A stretch of DNA of 64,000 nucleotides from Streptomyces atratus (GTDB lineage: Bacteria; Actinomycetota; Actinomycetes; Streptomycetales; Streptomycetaceae): NCBI RefSeq assembly GCF_900119365.1, contig NZ_FPJO01000011.1, forward strand, positions 205,460-269,459, in the 5' to 3' direction. A model generated the notes under the pieces. The model worked only from the letters and a program-made list of their open reading frames with translations. It was not told the DNA's origin and ran no database searches. The translations under genes and the position numbers were made by a program. This document shows positions 42,377 to 51,274 of this stretch, one piece after another; position 1 is the first letter of the stretch, and every line of letters starts with the position of its first letter.

Positions 42377-43035
42377 TTGGGGGTGACCACCTTGTAGTTC
42401 TTCGGCACCTGGGCGTCGGGCCGGCGGAGGTAGAGCGGCTGCGGCGGCAGCAGCTCCGCGCCCGCGGCGAGCCGCTCGGCGGCGAGGGCGGCCAGCGCGC
42501 CGGCGCTGACGTGCTCGGGCTCCCGGGCGTCCGGGAACGCCTCGGGGTAGAGCACCGCGCCCGCACCGACGACGGGAAGCCCGGCGAGCTGTGCGGCGAT
42601 GTCGGCGGGCCGGTCGACGGCGGGCCCGGTGACCCGGGTGCGCGGGTCGTCGTACCTCGCCCAGTAGACCTCCTTGCGGCGGGCGTCCGTCGCGACGGCG
42701 AACGGGCCCTCCAGCCCGGCCCGGCCCGCGGCGTACGCGAGACCGTCCAGGGTGCACAGCCCGTGCACGGGGACGGAGAGGGCGGAGCCGAAGGTCGCGG
42801 CAGTGACCAGACCGACCCGGAGCCCGGTGTAGGGTCCGGGGCCGACGCCGACGACCATGTCCGTCACGGCGTCGAGTTTCACGCCGGCCTCGGCGAGCAC
42901 CCGGTCGACGGCGGGCAGCAGCAGCTCCCCGTGCCTTCGGGCGTCGACCTGTCCGGACTCGGCGACGACGGAGGTCCCGTCGTGAAGGGCGACGGTGACG
43001 GCGGGGGTGGCGGTATCCACGGCGAGCAAGAGCAC
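42373..43035 (-). CDS. tsaB: tRNA threonylcarbamoyladenosine biosynthesis protein TsaB
   Basis: 220 residues, with an ASKHA-fold N-terminus (LLLAVDTATPAVTVAL) and the signature GVGPGPYTGLRVGLVTA near 67-83. It is a TsaD partner in t6A synthesis and lacks its own active site. It is the first gene of a three-gene overlapping operon with rimI and tsaD. In the usual actinobacterial order tsaE lies immediately upstream; here two other genes sit between them. Confidence 0.93.
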   Translation of the reverse strand: MLLLAVDTATPAVTVALHDGTSVVAESGQVDARRHGELLLPAVDRVLAEAGVKLDAVTDMVVGVGPGPYTGLRVGLVTAATFGSALSVPVHGLCTLDGLAYAAGRAGLEGPFAVATDARRKEVYWARYDDPRTRVTGPAVDRPADIAAQLAGLPVVGAGAVLYPEAFPDAREPEHVSAGALAALAAERLAAGAELLPPQPLYLRRPDAQVPKNYKVVTPK

Positions 43036-43188
43036 GCAAACAGCCTACGGCTCCGCCGACGGGGGCACGGCGCCCCGTACGGCGTCCCGGCACGACCGGC
43101 CCCGGCTGCTACCGTCACCGTGCACACGCGAGTACGACGTAAACGCTAAACGCTTGTACGACATACGGAAGCGAAAGGGGCGCGCACG
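43036..43188. other. Divergent tsaB / LDT-like promoter region
   Basis: The 153-bp gap contains a direct repeat of GTACGAC (about 43133 and 43155) around AACGCTAAACGCTT, shortly before the GTG at 43189. This may be regulatory, but no consensus was matched. Confidence 0.35.
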
Positions 43189-43749
43189 GTGTCTAGGGGC
43201 AGCTCGGGAATCGTGGCCGGGCTCACTGCGGCGGCGCTCGTCGCCGTCGGCGTCCTGGCCTTCCAGGCATCGGCGAACGCCCCCGACAACCTCGCGGCCC
43301 CCAAACCGAAGGCTTCCGCCACCGCCACCGAGCACGCGAAGCCGAAGGAGAAGCCGCGCCCGGCCGCGCTCCCCTCCGGTTCCGGCACCGGGAAGCGGGT
43401 CGTGTACGCCCTGGAGGACCGTCGCGTGTGGCTCGTCGACGCGGACGGGAAGGTGGACCGGACCTTCGAGGTCATGCCGAGCTCCCTGAATCCGCTCCCC
43501 GGCACCTATCGGGTGAACACCCCGCGCTCGGGAGCCCCCACCAAGGGCTCGGACGGCGTGATGATCGAACACGTGGTGCGGTTCGCGATGGTGGACGACG
43601 TGGCCGTGGGCTTCAGCGCGGCGGTGGACGGCTCGATGGAGAGCCCGGACCCGACGCTGAAGACGGGTGGCGTGCGGATGTCCCGGGCCGACGGGGACGC
43701 GATGTGGGACTTCGCGATGGTGGGCACGAAGGTCGTCGTCCTCCCCTAG
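43189..43749 (+). CDS. Membrane-anchored degenerate L,D-transpeptidase (YkuD) homologue
   Basis: 186 residues. A single N-terminal helix (about 8-26), a Lys/Pro/Ala linker, then a small domain with YkuD-like landmarks: VYALEDRRVWLVDADG, PGTYRVNTPRSG and a C-terminal GVRMSRADGDAMWDFAMVGTKVVVL. In active enzymes the last segment begins SHGC; here it reads KTGG (158-161), and the upstream conserved His position reads GFSA (Ser143). So both catalytic residues appear replaced. It may bind peptidoglycan without transpeptidation. Assignment rests on the pattern of the C-terminal motif. Confidence 0.75.
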   Translation: MSRGSSGIVAGLTAAALVAVGVLAFQASANAPDNLAAPKPKASATATEHAKPKEKPRPAALPSGSGTGKRVVYALEDRRVWLVDADGKVDRTFEVMPSSLNPLPGTYRVNTPRSGAPTKGSDGVMIEHVVRFAMVDDVAVGFSAAVDGSMESPDPTLKTGGVRMSRADGDAMWDFAMVGTKVVVLP

Positions 43750-43765
43750 ACCTCCCTGCCCCTCC

Positions 43766-43954
43766 CTAGGCCTCCCTGGGCCCGGGAAGGTCGGATCCGG
43801 AGCGGGGTTCGGGGGCGGCCGGAGTTCCGTCGCCCTCGCCTTTGTCCTCGTCCTCGGAGGGTGGCGGCGTGGAGACCGCCGTGGCCGCGGCGCAGGCCGC
43901 CAGCAGGTCCTTCATCGATGGCGGCGGCACTTCGCGTTCGGCGGACGTCGTCAT
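43766..43954 (-). CDS. Small acidic conserved-type protein
   Basis: 62 residues: MTTSAEREVPPPSMKDLLAACAAATAVSTPPP and an acidic, Pro-rich end. No family was identified. The start has a near-ideal AGGAGG ribosome site 5 bases upstream, which supports real translation of this short frame. A palindrome resembling an iron-regulator box sits 31-50 bp upstream, so expression could respond to iron. It lies tail-to-tail with the LDT-like gene and downstream of tsaE. Confidence 0.68.
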   Translation of the reverse strand: MTTSAEREVPPPSMKDLLAACAAATAVSTPPPSEDEDKGEGDGTPAAPEPRSGSDLPGPREA

Positions 43955-43984
43955 GGATGCCTCCTGGGGCTCCGGCGGAAGGCG

Positions 43985-44004
43985 TGGTTAGGCAGACCTA
44001 ACCA
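43985..44004. promoter_or_regulatory. Iron-box-like palindrome (DmdR1/IdeR type)
   Basis: TGGTTAGG-CAGA-CCTAACCA is a perfect 8-bp dyad. Its window CGTGGTTAGGCAGACCTAA matches the remembered Streptomyces iron box TTAGGTTAGGCTCACCTAA at 14 of 19 bases, including all of TTAGGC and ACCTAA. It lies between tsaE and the small acidic gene. Confidence 0.62.
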
Positions 44005-44084
44005 GCTCTCGTCATCCATGTGACCACGCCCGCACGGCCCGGCGCAACAATTTGCCGACAGCCTGTCGGAATCCGGCCCCGCGC

Positions 44085-44615
44085 TCAGACTTCGCGCAGT
44101 CCCGCCCAGCGCGCCCCGATCCCCACCAGCGTCACCTCGCGCCGCTCGTCGTCCGTGTCACCGACCGCGCGGTCGATCACCACCTGCAGCCGGTCGTCCG
44201 AGAGCTCCTCGACCTTGCCGTCGCCCCACTCCACGACCACCACCGACTCCGGCAGCGACACATCGAGGTCCAGGTCCTCCATCTCGTCGAGCCCGCCGCC
44301 CAGGCGGTACGCGTCGACGTGGACCAGTGCCGGACCGCCGGTCAGCGAGGGGTGGACCCGGGCGATCACGAAGGTGGGGGACGTGACCGCGCCACGCACT
44401 CCGAGGCCCTCGCCGAGGCCCCGGGTCAGCGTCGTCTTCCCGGCACCGAGCTCGCCGGTGAGCATCACGAGGTCGCCGGGGAGCAGGATCGCGGCGATCC
44501 GGCGGCCGAGCGCCTGCATCTGTTCGGGGGACTCGACGGCCAGGCCGACGGTGACGGTGCCCGGCGCGGCGCCCTCGGTGGCCTCAGCCGCCAGGCTGTT
44601 GTGCGGTGCTTCCAT
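44085..44615 (-). CDS. tsaE: tRNA threonylcarbamoyladenosine biosynthesis ATPase TsaE
   Basis: 176 residues (ATG at 44615). The P-loop GELGAGKTTLTRGL, TSPTFVIARVH, and LVHVDAYRL plus VVVEWGDG are the family signatures. It hydrolyses ATP to recycle the TsaB-TsaD complex. The start overlaps the upstream alpha/beta hydrolase gene by 32 bp; an in-frame TTG at 44624 is also possible, and ribosome-site strength does not decide. The C-terminal region is slightly longer than in E. coli. Confidence 0.92.
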   Translation of the reverse strand: MEAPHNSLAAEATEGAAPGTVTVGLAVESPEQMQALGRRIAAILLPGDLVMLTGELGAGKTTLTRGLGEGLGVRGAVTSPTFVIARVHPSLTGGPALVHVDAYRLGGGLDEMEDLDLDVSLPESVVVVEWGDGKVEELSDDRLQVVIDRAVGDTDDERREVTLVGIGARWAGLREV

Positions 44616-45837
44616 GCCTGCCAACGTTAGCCGTTGCCGGCACGGCTCCGATGCGTACCAGCAGGTCCGCCATCCGGTCCGTGACCGTCTCGGGGTGCTC
44701 CAGCATCACCAGATGGCCCGCGTCCGGGACGATGACCAGCTCCGCGTCCGGGAGCTGGTCCGCGATGGTCTCGCTGTGCGAGCTGGGCGTCACCAGGTCC
44801 TTGTCGCCCGCCAGGATCAGCACCGGGATGTCACGGAAGGCGGGCAGCGCACCGCTCTTGTCGTGTTCGGTGAAGGCCGGATAGAACTCGGCGACCACAT
44901 CGATCGGGGTCGACTCGATGAGCCGCTCGGCGAACCGCTCCACCGCCGGGTCGACGTCCCGCGAACCGAACGAGTACCGCTTGATCAGCCCGGCGAAGAG
45001 GTCGGCGGTCGCCCGGCGGCCCCGCTCCACCAGCTCGGCCTGGGAGCCGAGCGCCCGGAGTACCCCGGGCAGCACCCGCCGTACCGCGTTCACGCCCGCG
45101 ACCGGCAGCCCGAAACTGACCTCGCCGAGCTTCCCGCTCGACGTGCCGACGAGGGCGACGGCGGCGACCCGGTCCCGGACCAGCGCGGGGAACTGGTCGG
45201 CGAGCGCCATCATCGTCATGCCGCCCATCGAGTGCCCGACCAGCACCAGCCTGCCCTCGGGGGCCGCCGCGTCGATCACCGCCTTCAGGTCGCGGCCGAG
45301 CTGGTCGATGCCGACCGTCACCCCGTCCGCCTGGGCCCGGCCCCGCTCGGAGCGGCCGTGGCTGCGCTGGTCCCAGTGGACGGTGCGCACCAGACCGCGC
45401 AGCGCCGCCCGCTGGAAGTGCCAGGAGTCCTGGCTGAGGCAGTAGCCGTGGCTGAAGACCACGGTGACCGGCGCGGGATCCTTGCGGCCGAAGAGCCTGC
45501 GGCGGCGCGTGCCGGAACCGGCCGCCTCGCCACCGCCCGCGGCGGTGCCCGTGGCGGTGCCCGGTTCGACCTCGTCGACCTCGTAGTACAGCTCGGTGCC
45601 GTCCTCGGCGGTGGCCCGGCCCGGCAGCCCGCGCAGCGAGCCGTACGGCCCGGTGGCGTCCAGGGCCAGCCTGGCCCTTCTGCGCATGCCCCGGCCGACG
45701 GTGAGCCGCTCGACCGCGACACCGGCCGCCGCGCCCGCCGCGATCACGCCTATGGCGGCTCCGGCGATACCGGCCCGGCGCCAGCCGACCGCCGTAGCAG
45801 CCGTCGTCACCGCGTCCCCCGCGCTGATCTCGCTCAC
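44584..45837 (-). CDS. Alpha/beta hydrolase with N-terminal membrane segment
   Basis: 417 residues. A hydrophobic N-terminal helix (about 20-43) is followed by an alpha/beta hydrolase domain with oxyanion motif FSHGYCLSQDSW, the nucleophile elbow GHSMGGMT, acid region ILAGDKDLV, and the catalytic His in DAGHLVMLEHPE. It is probably membrane-anchored; an esterase or lipase role is plausible but the substrate is unknown. It overlaps tsaE and lies 93 bp downstream of alr, so it is probably in the same transcript. Confidence 0.88.
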   Translation of the reverse strand: MSEISAGDAVTTAATAVGWRRAGIAGAAIGVIAAGAAAGVAVERLTVGRGMRRRARLALDATGPYGSLRGLPGRATAEDGTELYYEVDEVEPGTATGTAAGGGEAAGSGTRRRRLFGRKDPAPVTVVFSHGYCLSQDSWHFQRAALRGLVRTVHWDQRSHGRSERGRAQADGVTVGIDQLGRDLKAVIDAAAPEGRLVLVGHSMGGMTMMALADQFPALVRDRVAAVALVGTSSGKLGEVSFGLPVAGVNAVRRVLPGVLRALGSQAELVERGRRATADLFAGLIKRYSFGSRDVDPAVERFAERLIESTPIDVVAEFYPAFTEHDKSGALPAFRDIPVLILAGDKDLVTPSSHSETIADQLPDAELVIVPDAGHLVMLEHPETVTDRMADLLVRIGAVPATANVGRHGSTAQQPGG

Positions 45838-45930
45838 CGTGCCGCGCTCCTCGTCGGTCGTGTCCGTCAGGTCAGGGCCGGTCTGTTCCGGTCGTGATCA
45901 GATCGTGCCCGGTCAGCCGTGGACGATCGG

Positions 45931-47085
45931 TCAGGACTCGGCCGGGGTCGCGTGCAGATGCACACGCGGTACGCGGGTGCCGATCCGGGTGACGATCTCG
46001 TACGCGATCGTGTCGGCGGCCTGCGCCCAGTCCTCGGCGCTCGGCTCGCCCCGGTCCCCCGGGCCGAAGAGCACCGCCTCGCTGCCGGCCTCGATCTCGT
46101 CCCCGTCGAGGTCGACGACGAACTGATCCATGGCCACCCGGCCGGCGATCCGCCGGGTGACGCCGCCGACCAGGACCGGGGCACGGCCGGAGGCGTGGCG
46201 CGGGATGCCGTCCGCGTAGCCGACCGGCACCAGGCCCAGGGTGGTCTCGGCGGAGGTCGTGTAGTGGTGGCCGTAGCTGATCCCGTGGCCGGCCGGCACC
46301 TGCTTGACCAGGGCGATCGACGCGACGAGCGTCATGACGGGGCGCAGCCCGAAGTCGGCCGGGGTGCCCAGCTCGGGGCTGGGCGAGATGCCGTACATCG
46401 CGATCCCGGTCCGGACCAGGTCGAAGTGCGCCTCGGGGATCGTCAGCGTCGCCGGGGAGTTGGCCATGTGGCGTACCTCGGGGTCGACGCCCTCCTTCTC
46501 CGCGTGCGCCACCATGTCCCGGAACACGGCGAGCTGGGCGGCGATGGAGGGGTGGCCGGGCTCGTCGGCGCAGGCGAAGTGGGACCAGAGGCCGGTGATC
46601 CGGACGGTGCCCGCGTCCTCGGCACCGCGGGCGGCGGCGACCAGCTCCGGCCAGTCGGCGGGCTGGCAGCCGTTGCGCCCGAGGCCGGTGTCGGCCTTGA
46701 GCTGGATCCGGGCCGGGATGCCCGCCTCCGTGGCGGCGGCGACGACCTCGCGCAGGGCCCACATCCCGCTCACCGACACATCGATGTCGGCCTCGATCGC
46801 CTCGCGCCAGGGGCCGCCCGGGGTCCACAGCCAGCACATCACCCGGCCGCCGAGTCCGGCCTCCCGCAGGGCGAGCGCCTCCTGCGGTGTCGCGGTGCCC
46901 AGCCAGGTCGCCCCGGCCTCCAGCGCGGCGCGGGCGCAGGGCACCGCGCCGTGCCCGTACGCGTCGGACTTGACGACGGCCATGAGTTGCGCGCCGCCCG
47001 CCCGCGCGCGCAGCGCACGCACGTTGGCGCGCAATGCGTCGAGGTCGATCTCGGCACGGGCTCTCAAGGACGCTGTCTCGTTCAT
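45931..47085 (-). CDS. alr: Alanine racemase
   Basis: 384 residues. PLP-binding lysine in AVVKSDAYGHG (Lys39), a barrel with LKADTGLGRNG, and the C-terminal domain with the second catalytic tyrosine region (GIAMYGISPSP). It converts L-alanine to D-alanine for peptidoglycan. The ATG at 47085 gives MNETASLRARAEIDL; the upstream extension is not family-like. It stands in the tsaE-hydrolase-alr block characteristic of actinobacteria. Confidence 0.96.
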   Translation of the reverse strand: MNETASLRARAEIDLDALRANVRALRARAGGAQLMAVVKSDAYGHGAVPCARAALEAGATWLGTATPQEALALREAGLGGRVMCWLWTPGGPWREAIEADIDVSVSGMWALREVVAAATEAGIPARIQLKADTGLGRNGCQPADWPELVAAARGAEDAGTVRITGLWSHFACADEPGHPSIAAQLAVFRDMVAHAEKEGVDPEVRHMANSPATLTIPEAHFDLVRTGIAMYGISPSPELGTPADFGLRPVMTLVASIALVKQVPAGHGISYGHHYTTSAETTLGLVPVGYADGIPRHASGRAPVLVGGVTRRIAGRVAMDQFVVDLDGDEIEAGSEAVLFGPGDRGEPSAEDWAQAADTIAYEIVTRIGTRVPRVHLHATPAES

Positions 47086-47147
47086 CGCGCCCAGTCTCTC
47101 AGAGGCGTACGGCAGCACCCTCGGGCGGCAGGTCACCCGACAGCCTC

Positions 47148-47531
47148 TCAGCGACGGCGCAGTTCGTGTTCCAGCTGGTCGACGATGACCGGGACATGGC
47201 TGTGCGGTACGTCCTTGACGGCGGTGACCAGGGTCACCGGGCCGCCCGCCCGGACCAGTTCGACCAGTTCATGGACGGCCGCCGTGTGGACGGGGTCGGC
47301 CAGTTCGGTGCGGTAGCGCTCGACGAACTCGTCGTAGCGGGTCCCGGTGCGGTCCTCGTGGTACCAGTCGCGGAGCTCGTTCGACGGGGTGATGTCCTTG
47401 AGCCACTTGTCGATCGCGGCCTTCTCCTTGGACTCTCCGCGCGGCCAGAGCCGGTCGACGAGGACGCGGGTGCCGTCGCCGTCCTCCTTCGGCTCGTACA
47501 CCCGGCGTACGCGTACGTCGCTGCTGCCCAC
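47148..47531 (-). CDS. DUF488 family protein
   Basis: 127 residues of the DUF488/YeaO type: RVRRVYEPKEDGDGTRVLVDRLWPRG near the N-terminus, LRDWYHED, and LVTAVKDVPHSH. The function of this family is not established. The GTG at 47531 follows an AGGAGG ribosome site. It lies between nnr and alr on the same strand (50 and 62 bp gaps) and may be co-transcribed. Confidence 0.88.
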   Translation of the reverse strand: MGSSDVRVRRVYEPKEDGDGTRVLVDRLWPRGESKEKAAIDKWLKDITPSNELRDWYHEDRTGTRYDEFVERYRTELADPVHTAAVHELVELVRAGGPVTLVTAVKDVPHSHVPVIVDQLEHELRRR

Positions 47532-47581
47532 GGTCGGCCCTCCTGTCGGCTGCGGTCGGTCCCCGCTGGGCCCAGGATCAC

Positions 47582-49033
47582 TCAGGCCCGTACGTCCCGC
47601 CACGCCACCGGGATCGCCTCCGCGACGTCCTGCGCGGCGACGGGCGAGCCGTCGGAGGCGTGGCGGGCGGCGAGTCCGTGCAGATGGGCGCCGGCCGACG
47701 CGGCGTCGCGCGGGGCGAGGCCCGCGGCGAGCAGGGAGCCGGTCAGCCCCGAGAGGACGTCGCCGCTGCCGGCCGTGGCCAGCCAGGAGGTGCCGGTCGG
47801 ATTGACCCGTACGGGAGTGTCCGGGTCGTCGCCGGCGACCAGGGTCGTCGACCCCTTGAGCAGGACCGTGGCGCGGTAGCGGGCGGCCAGTTCCCGTACG
47901 GCGGCGAGCCGCCCCGCCTCGACCTCCTCGCGCGGGACGCCGAGCAGCGCGGCGGCCTCACCGGCGTGCGGGGTGAGGACGGTCGGCGCGGTGCGCGCGC
48001 GCAGGGCACCGGCGTCCAGCAGCCGCAGCCCGTCCGCGTCCACCAGCACCGCGACGTCCGCCGCCAGCACGCCCCGGACCGCCTCGGCGGCCTCCGCGCC
48101 GTCACCGAGTCCGGGCCCGACGACCCAGGCCTGCACCCGTCCCGCCTTCGACGGCGGCCCCGCGTGGACCAGCGTCTCGGGATGACGGGCGATCACCGCG
48201 GCCGCGCCCGGACCGACGTACCGCACGGCTCCCGCGCCGCCCCGCAGCGCCCCGGAGACGGCCAGCACCGCCGCGCCCGGGTAGCGCGCGGAACCGGCGA
48301 CGACGCCGACGACCCCGCGCCGGTACTTGTCGCTCTCGGCCCCCGGGACCGGCAGCAGGGCTGCGACGTCCGCGTACTGGAGCGCCTCCAGCTCGGGTAC
48401 GTCCGGCAGTTCGGGCCCGAGCCCGATGTCGACGAGGTGGAGCGCGCCGGCCCGTTCGGCGGCCGGGTCGACGAGCAGGCCCGGCTTGTACGTGCCGAAG
48501 GTGACGGTCACATCGGCGCGCACCGCCTCACCGAGCACCTCGCCGGTGCCGGCCTCGACCCCGCTGGGCAGGTCGACGGCGACGAGCGGCGCGCCGGTCG
48601 CCGCGAGAGCCCGCACCAGCTCGGCGGCGTCCGGACGCAGCCCGCCCCGTCCGCCGATGCCGGTGATCCCGTCCACCACGAGATCGATGTGGCCGCCCCA
48701 GGCGTCCGCGCCCTCCGCGATCCGCCCGCCGGCCGCGAGCAGGGCGGCGAGGCCGCCCTCGTGGACGCGGTCCGGTGCGGTGAGCACGGCGCGCACCCCG
48801 GCGCCCCGGCGGGCGAGCCGGGCGCCCGCGTACAGCGCGTCGCCCCCGTTGTCGCCGCTGCCGACGAGGAGGACGACCCGGGCCCCGTACACCCGGCCGC
48901 GCCGCCGCAGCACATCGGTGCAGGCCGCGGCGAGTCCGGCGGCGGCGCGCTGCATCAGCGCGCCCTCGGGCAGCCGGGACATCAGGGCCCGCTCGGCGGC
49001 CCGTACGGTATCGACGCTGTAGGCGGTACGCAT
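47582..49033 (-). CDS. nnr: Bifunctional NAD(P)H-hydrate epimerase / ADP-dependent dehydratase
   Basis: 483 residues. The N-terminal YjeF epimerase domain (about 1-210, GSGDNGGDALYAGARL) is fused to a C-terminal ribokinase-like dehydratase (about 215-480, LTPHAGEAAALLGV and NPTGTSWLATAGSGDVLSGLTGSLLAAG). It repairs hydrated NAD(P)H. The ATG at 49033 lies 4 bp after the acpS stop, so the genes are tightly linked with glmS-acpS-nnr order. Confidence 0.95.
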   Translation of the reverse strand: MRTAYSVDTVRAAERALMSRLPEGALMQRAAAGLAAACTDVLRRRGRVYGARVVLLVGSGDNGGDALYAGARLARRGAGVRAVLTAPDRVHEGGLAALLAAGGRIAEGADAWGGHIDLVVDGITGIGGRGGLRPDAAELVRALAATGAPLVAVDLPSGVEAGTGEVLGEAVRADVTVTFGTYKPGLLVDPAAERAGALHLVDIGLGPELPDVPELEALQYADVAALLPVPGAESDKYRRGVVGVVAGSARYPGAAVLAVSGALRGGAGAVRYVGPGAAAVIARHPETLVHAGPPSKAGRVQAWVVGPGLGDGAEAAEAVRGVLAADVAVLVDADGLRLLDAGALRARTAPTVLTPHAGEAAALLGVPREEVEAGRLAAVRELAARYRATVLLKGSTTLVAGDDPDTPVRVNPTGTSWLATAGSGDVLSGLTGSLLAAGLAPRDAASAGAHLHGLAARHASDGSPVAAQDVAEAIPVAWRDVRA

Positions 49034-49037
49034 GTGC

Positions 49038-49406
49038 TCAACCCTCCGCGATCACCACGGCCGACGCCACCCCCGCGTCGTGGCTGAGCGACACGTGCCA
49101 GTGCCGTACGCCCAGCTCGGCGGCGCGGGCGGCGACGGTGCCGCGGACCCGCAGCCGGGGCTGCCCGCTGTCCTCGACGTACACCTCGGCGTCCGTCCAG
49201 AGCAGTCCGGCGGGCGCGCCGAGCGCCTTCGCGAGGGCCTCCTTCGCGGCGAACCGGGCGGCGAGCGAGGCGATGCCGCGCCGCTCGCCGCTGCGCAGCA
49301 GCAACTCCCGCTCCACGAAAAGCCGTTCGGCCATCTGCGGCGTACGTTCCAGCGCCGCGTCGAACCGTTCGATCTCGGCCACGTCGATCCCGACCCCGAT
49401 GATCAC
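49038..49406 (-). CDS. acpS: Holo-[acyl-carrier-protein] synthase
   Basis: 122 residues. It transfers 4'-phosphopantetheine from CoA to ACP. Signatures are IGVGIDVAEIERF at the start, RFAAKEALAKALGAP, and the C-terminal VSLSHD. GTG start at 49406. It lies 20 bp after glmS and 4 bp before nnr in one apparent operon. Besides fatty-acid ACP it could also serve secondary-metabolite ACPs, which is known for Streptomyces in general. Confidence 0.95.
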   Translation of the reverse strand: MIIGVGIDVAEIERFDAALERTPQMAERLFVERELLLRSGERRGIASLAARFAAKEALAKALGAPAGLLWTDAEVYVEDSGQPRLRVRGTVAARAAELGVRHWHVSLSHDAGVASAVVIAEG

Positions 49407-49426
49407 GCGTGTTCCCTCATCCCTCG

Positions 49427-51274
49427 CTACTCCACGGTCACGGACTTCGCCAGATTGCGCGGCTGGTCCACATCGTTGCCGCGGGCCGTCGCCAGTTCGC
49501 AGGCGAAGACCTGCAACGGCACGGTCGACACCAGCGGCTGAAGCAGCGTAGGCGTAATGGGAATCCGGATCAGGTGGTCGGCGTACGGGACGACCGCCTC
49601 GTCGCCCTCCTCGGCGATGACGACGGTGCGGGCGCCACGGGCCCTGATCTCCTGGATGTTCGACACGACCTTGTCGTGCAGCAGCGACCGGCCGCGCGGC
49701 GACGGCACCACCACGACGACCGGGAGGCCGTCCTCGATGAGCGCGATCGGGCCGTGCTTGAGCTCACCGGCGGCGAAGCCCTCGGCGTGCATGTACGCGA
49801 GCTCCTTGAGCTTCAACGCGCCTTCCAGGGCCACCGGATAGCCGACGTGGCGGCCCAGGAAGAGCACGGTGTCGTGACCGGCGAGGGAGCGGGCGAGTTC
49901 GCGCACCGGCTCCATGGTCCCCAGGACCTGTTCGACGGCGCCGGAGATCTCGGAGAGCTGGCGGATGACGGTGCGGATCTCGTCGCCCCACTTCGTCCCC
50001 CGGATCTGTCCGAGATACAGGGCGACGAGGTAGCAGGCGACCAGCTGGGTGAGGAAGGCCTTGGTGGAGGCGACGGCGACCTCGGGTCCGGCGTGCGTGT
50101 AGAGCACGGCGTCGGACTCCCGGGGGATGGTGGAGCCGTTCGTGTTGCAGATGGCGAGGACCTTGGCGCCCTGTTCGCGGGCGTGCCGCAGGGCCATCAG
50201 GGTGTCCATCGTCTCGCCGGACTGCGAGATCGCGACGACCAGGGTGCGCTGGTCGAGGATCGGGTCGCGGTAGCGGAACTCGCTGGCCAGCTCGGTCTCG
50301 CAGGGGATGCGGGTCCAGTGCTCGATGGCGTACTTGGCGATCATCCCGGAGTGGAAGGCGGTGCCGCAGGCCACGATGACGACCTTGTCGACCTCGCGCA
50401 GCTCGTGCGGCGGGATGCGCACCTCGTCGAGGCGGAGCGAGCCCGAGCCGTCGATCCGGCCGAGGAGCGTGTCGGCGACTGCCCTGGGCTGTTCGGCGAT
50501 CTCCTTGAGCATGAAGTAGTCGTGGCCGCCCTTCTCGGCGGCGGAGACGTCCCAGTCCACGTGGTACTTGCGGACCTCGGCTGGCCGCCCGTCGAAGTCG
50601 GTGACGGTGACCCCCTCGCGGCGCAGCTCGACCACCTGGTCCTGGCCCAGCTCGATCGCGGAGCGGGTGTGCGCGATGAACGCGGCGACGTCGGAGGCCA
50701 GGAACGACTCGCCATCCCCCACCCCCACCACGAGCGGCGAGTTGCGCCGGGCCCCGACCACGGTGCCGGGCGCGTCCGCGTGCACGGCGACGAGGGTGAA
50801 GGCGCCCTCCAGCCGGCGGCAGACCTGCCGCATCGCCTCCGCCGGGTCGGCGCAGGAGGAGAACGCCTCGGCCAGCAGATGGGCGACGACCTCGGTGTCG
50901 GTCTCGGAGGCCAGCTCGTGGCCGCGCTCGGCGAGTTCGGCGCGCAGGGCGGCGAAGTTCTCGATGATCCCGTTGTGCACGACGGCGACGCGGCCCGCGT
51001 TGTCGAGGTGCGGGTGGGCATTGGTGTCGGTGGGGGCGCCGTGGGTGGCCCAGCGGGTGTGTCCGATCCCGGTGGTCCCGGCCGGGAGCGGCGCCTCGGC
51101 CAGCGTCTTCTCCAGATTGACGAGCTTGCCGGCCTTCTTGGCGGCGGCCAGGCCGCCGTCCGCGAGCACGGCGAGGCCCGCCGAGTCGTAGCCCCGGTAC
51201 TCGAGGCGCTTGAGACCCGCGACGACGACGTCCTGCGCCGACTGTCCACCGACGTAACCGACGATTCCGCACAT
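49427..51274 (-). CDS. glmS: Glutamine-fructose-6-phosphate aminotransferase
   Basis: 615 residues. The N-terminal glutaminase has Cys2 (MCGIVGYVGG) and THGAPTDTNAHPH; two SIS sugar-isomerase domains follow (about 290-425 and 460-600, VVIVACGTAFHSG; LGRHVGYPVALEGALKLKE), and the C-terminus is AKSVTVE. It makes glucosamine-6-phosphate, the first step to UDP-GlcNAc. The start was set at the ATG giving MCGIV, because the catalytic Cys must be residue 2. It works in the same pathway as glmM at 56828. The 5' region shows no recognisable ribozyme. Confidence 0.97.
   Translation of the reverse strand: MCGIVGYVGGQSAQDVVVAGLKRLEYRGYDSAGLAVLADGGLAAAKKAGKLVNLEKTLAEAPLPAGTTGIGHTRWATHGAPTDTNAHPHLDNAGRVAVVHNGIIENFAALRAELAERGHELASETDTEVVAHLLAEAFSSCADPAEAMRQVCRRLEGAFTLVAVHADAPGTVVGARRNSPLVVGVGDGESFLASDVAAFIAHTRSAIELGQDQVVELRREGVTVTDFDGRPAEVRKYHVDWDVSAAEKGGHDYFMLKEIAEQPRAVADTLLGRIDGSGSLRLDEVRIPPHELREVDKVVIVACGTAFHSGMIAKYAIEHWTRIPCETELASEFRYRDPILDQRTLVVAISQSGETMDTLMALRHAREQGAKVLAICNTNGSTIPRESDAVLYTHAGPEVAVASTKAFLTQLVACYLVALYLGQIRGTKWGDEIRTVIRQLSEISGAVEQVLGTMEPVRELARSLAGHDTVLFLGRHVGYPVALEGALKLKELAYMHAEGFAAGELKHGPIALIEDGLPVVVVVPSPRGRSLLHDKVVSNIQEIRARGARTVVIAEEGDEAVVPYADHLIRIPITPTLLQPLVSTVPLQVFACELATARGNDVDQPRNLAKSVTVE

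Noticed and set aside
43985..44004. Palindrome considered as a simple transcription terminator
   Set aside because: The arms are not GC-rich, it is upstream of a gene start, and it matches an iron-box pattern better.
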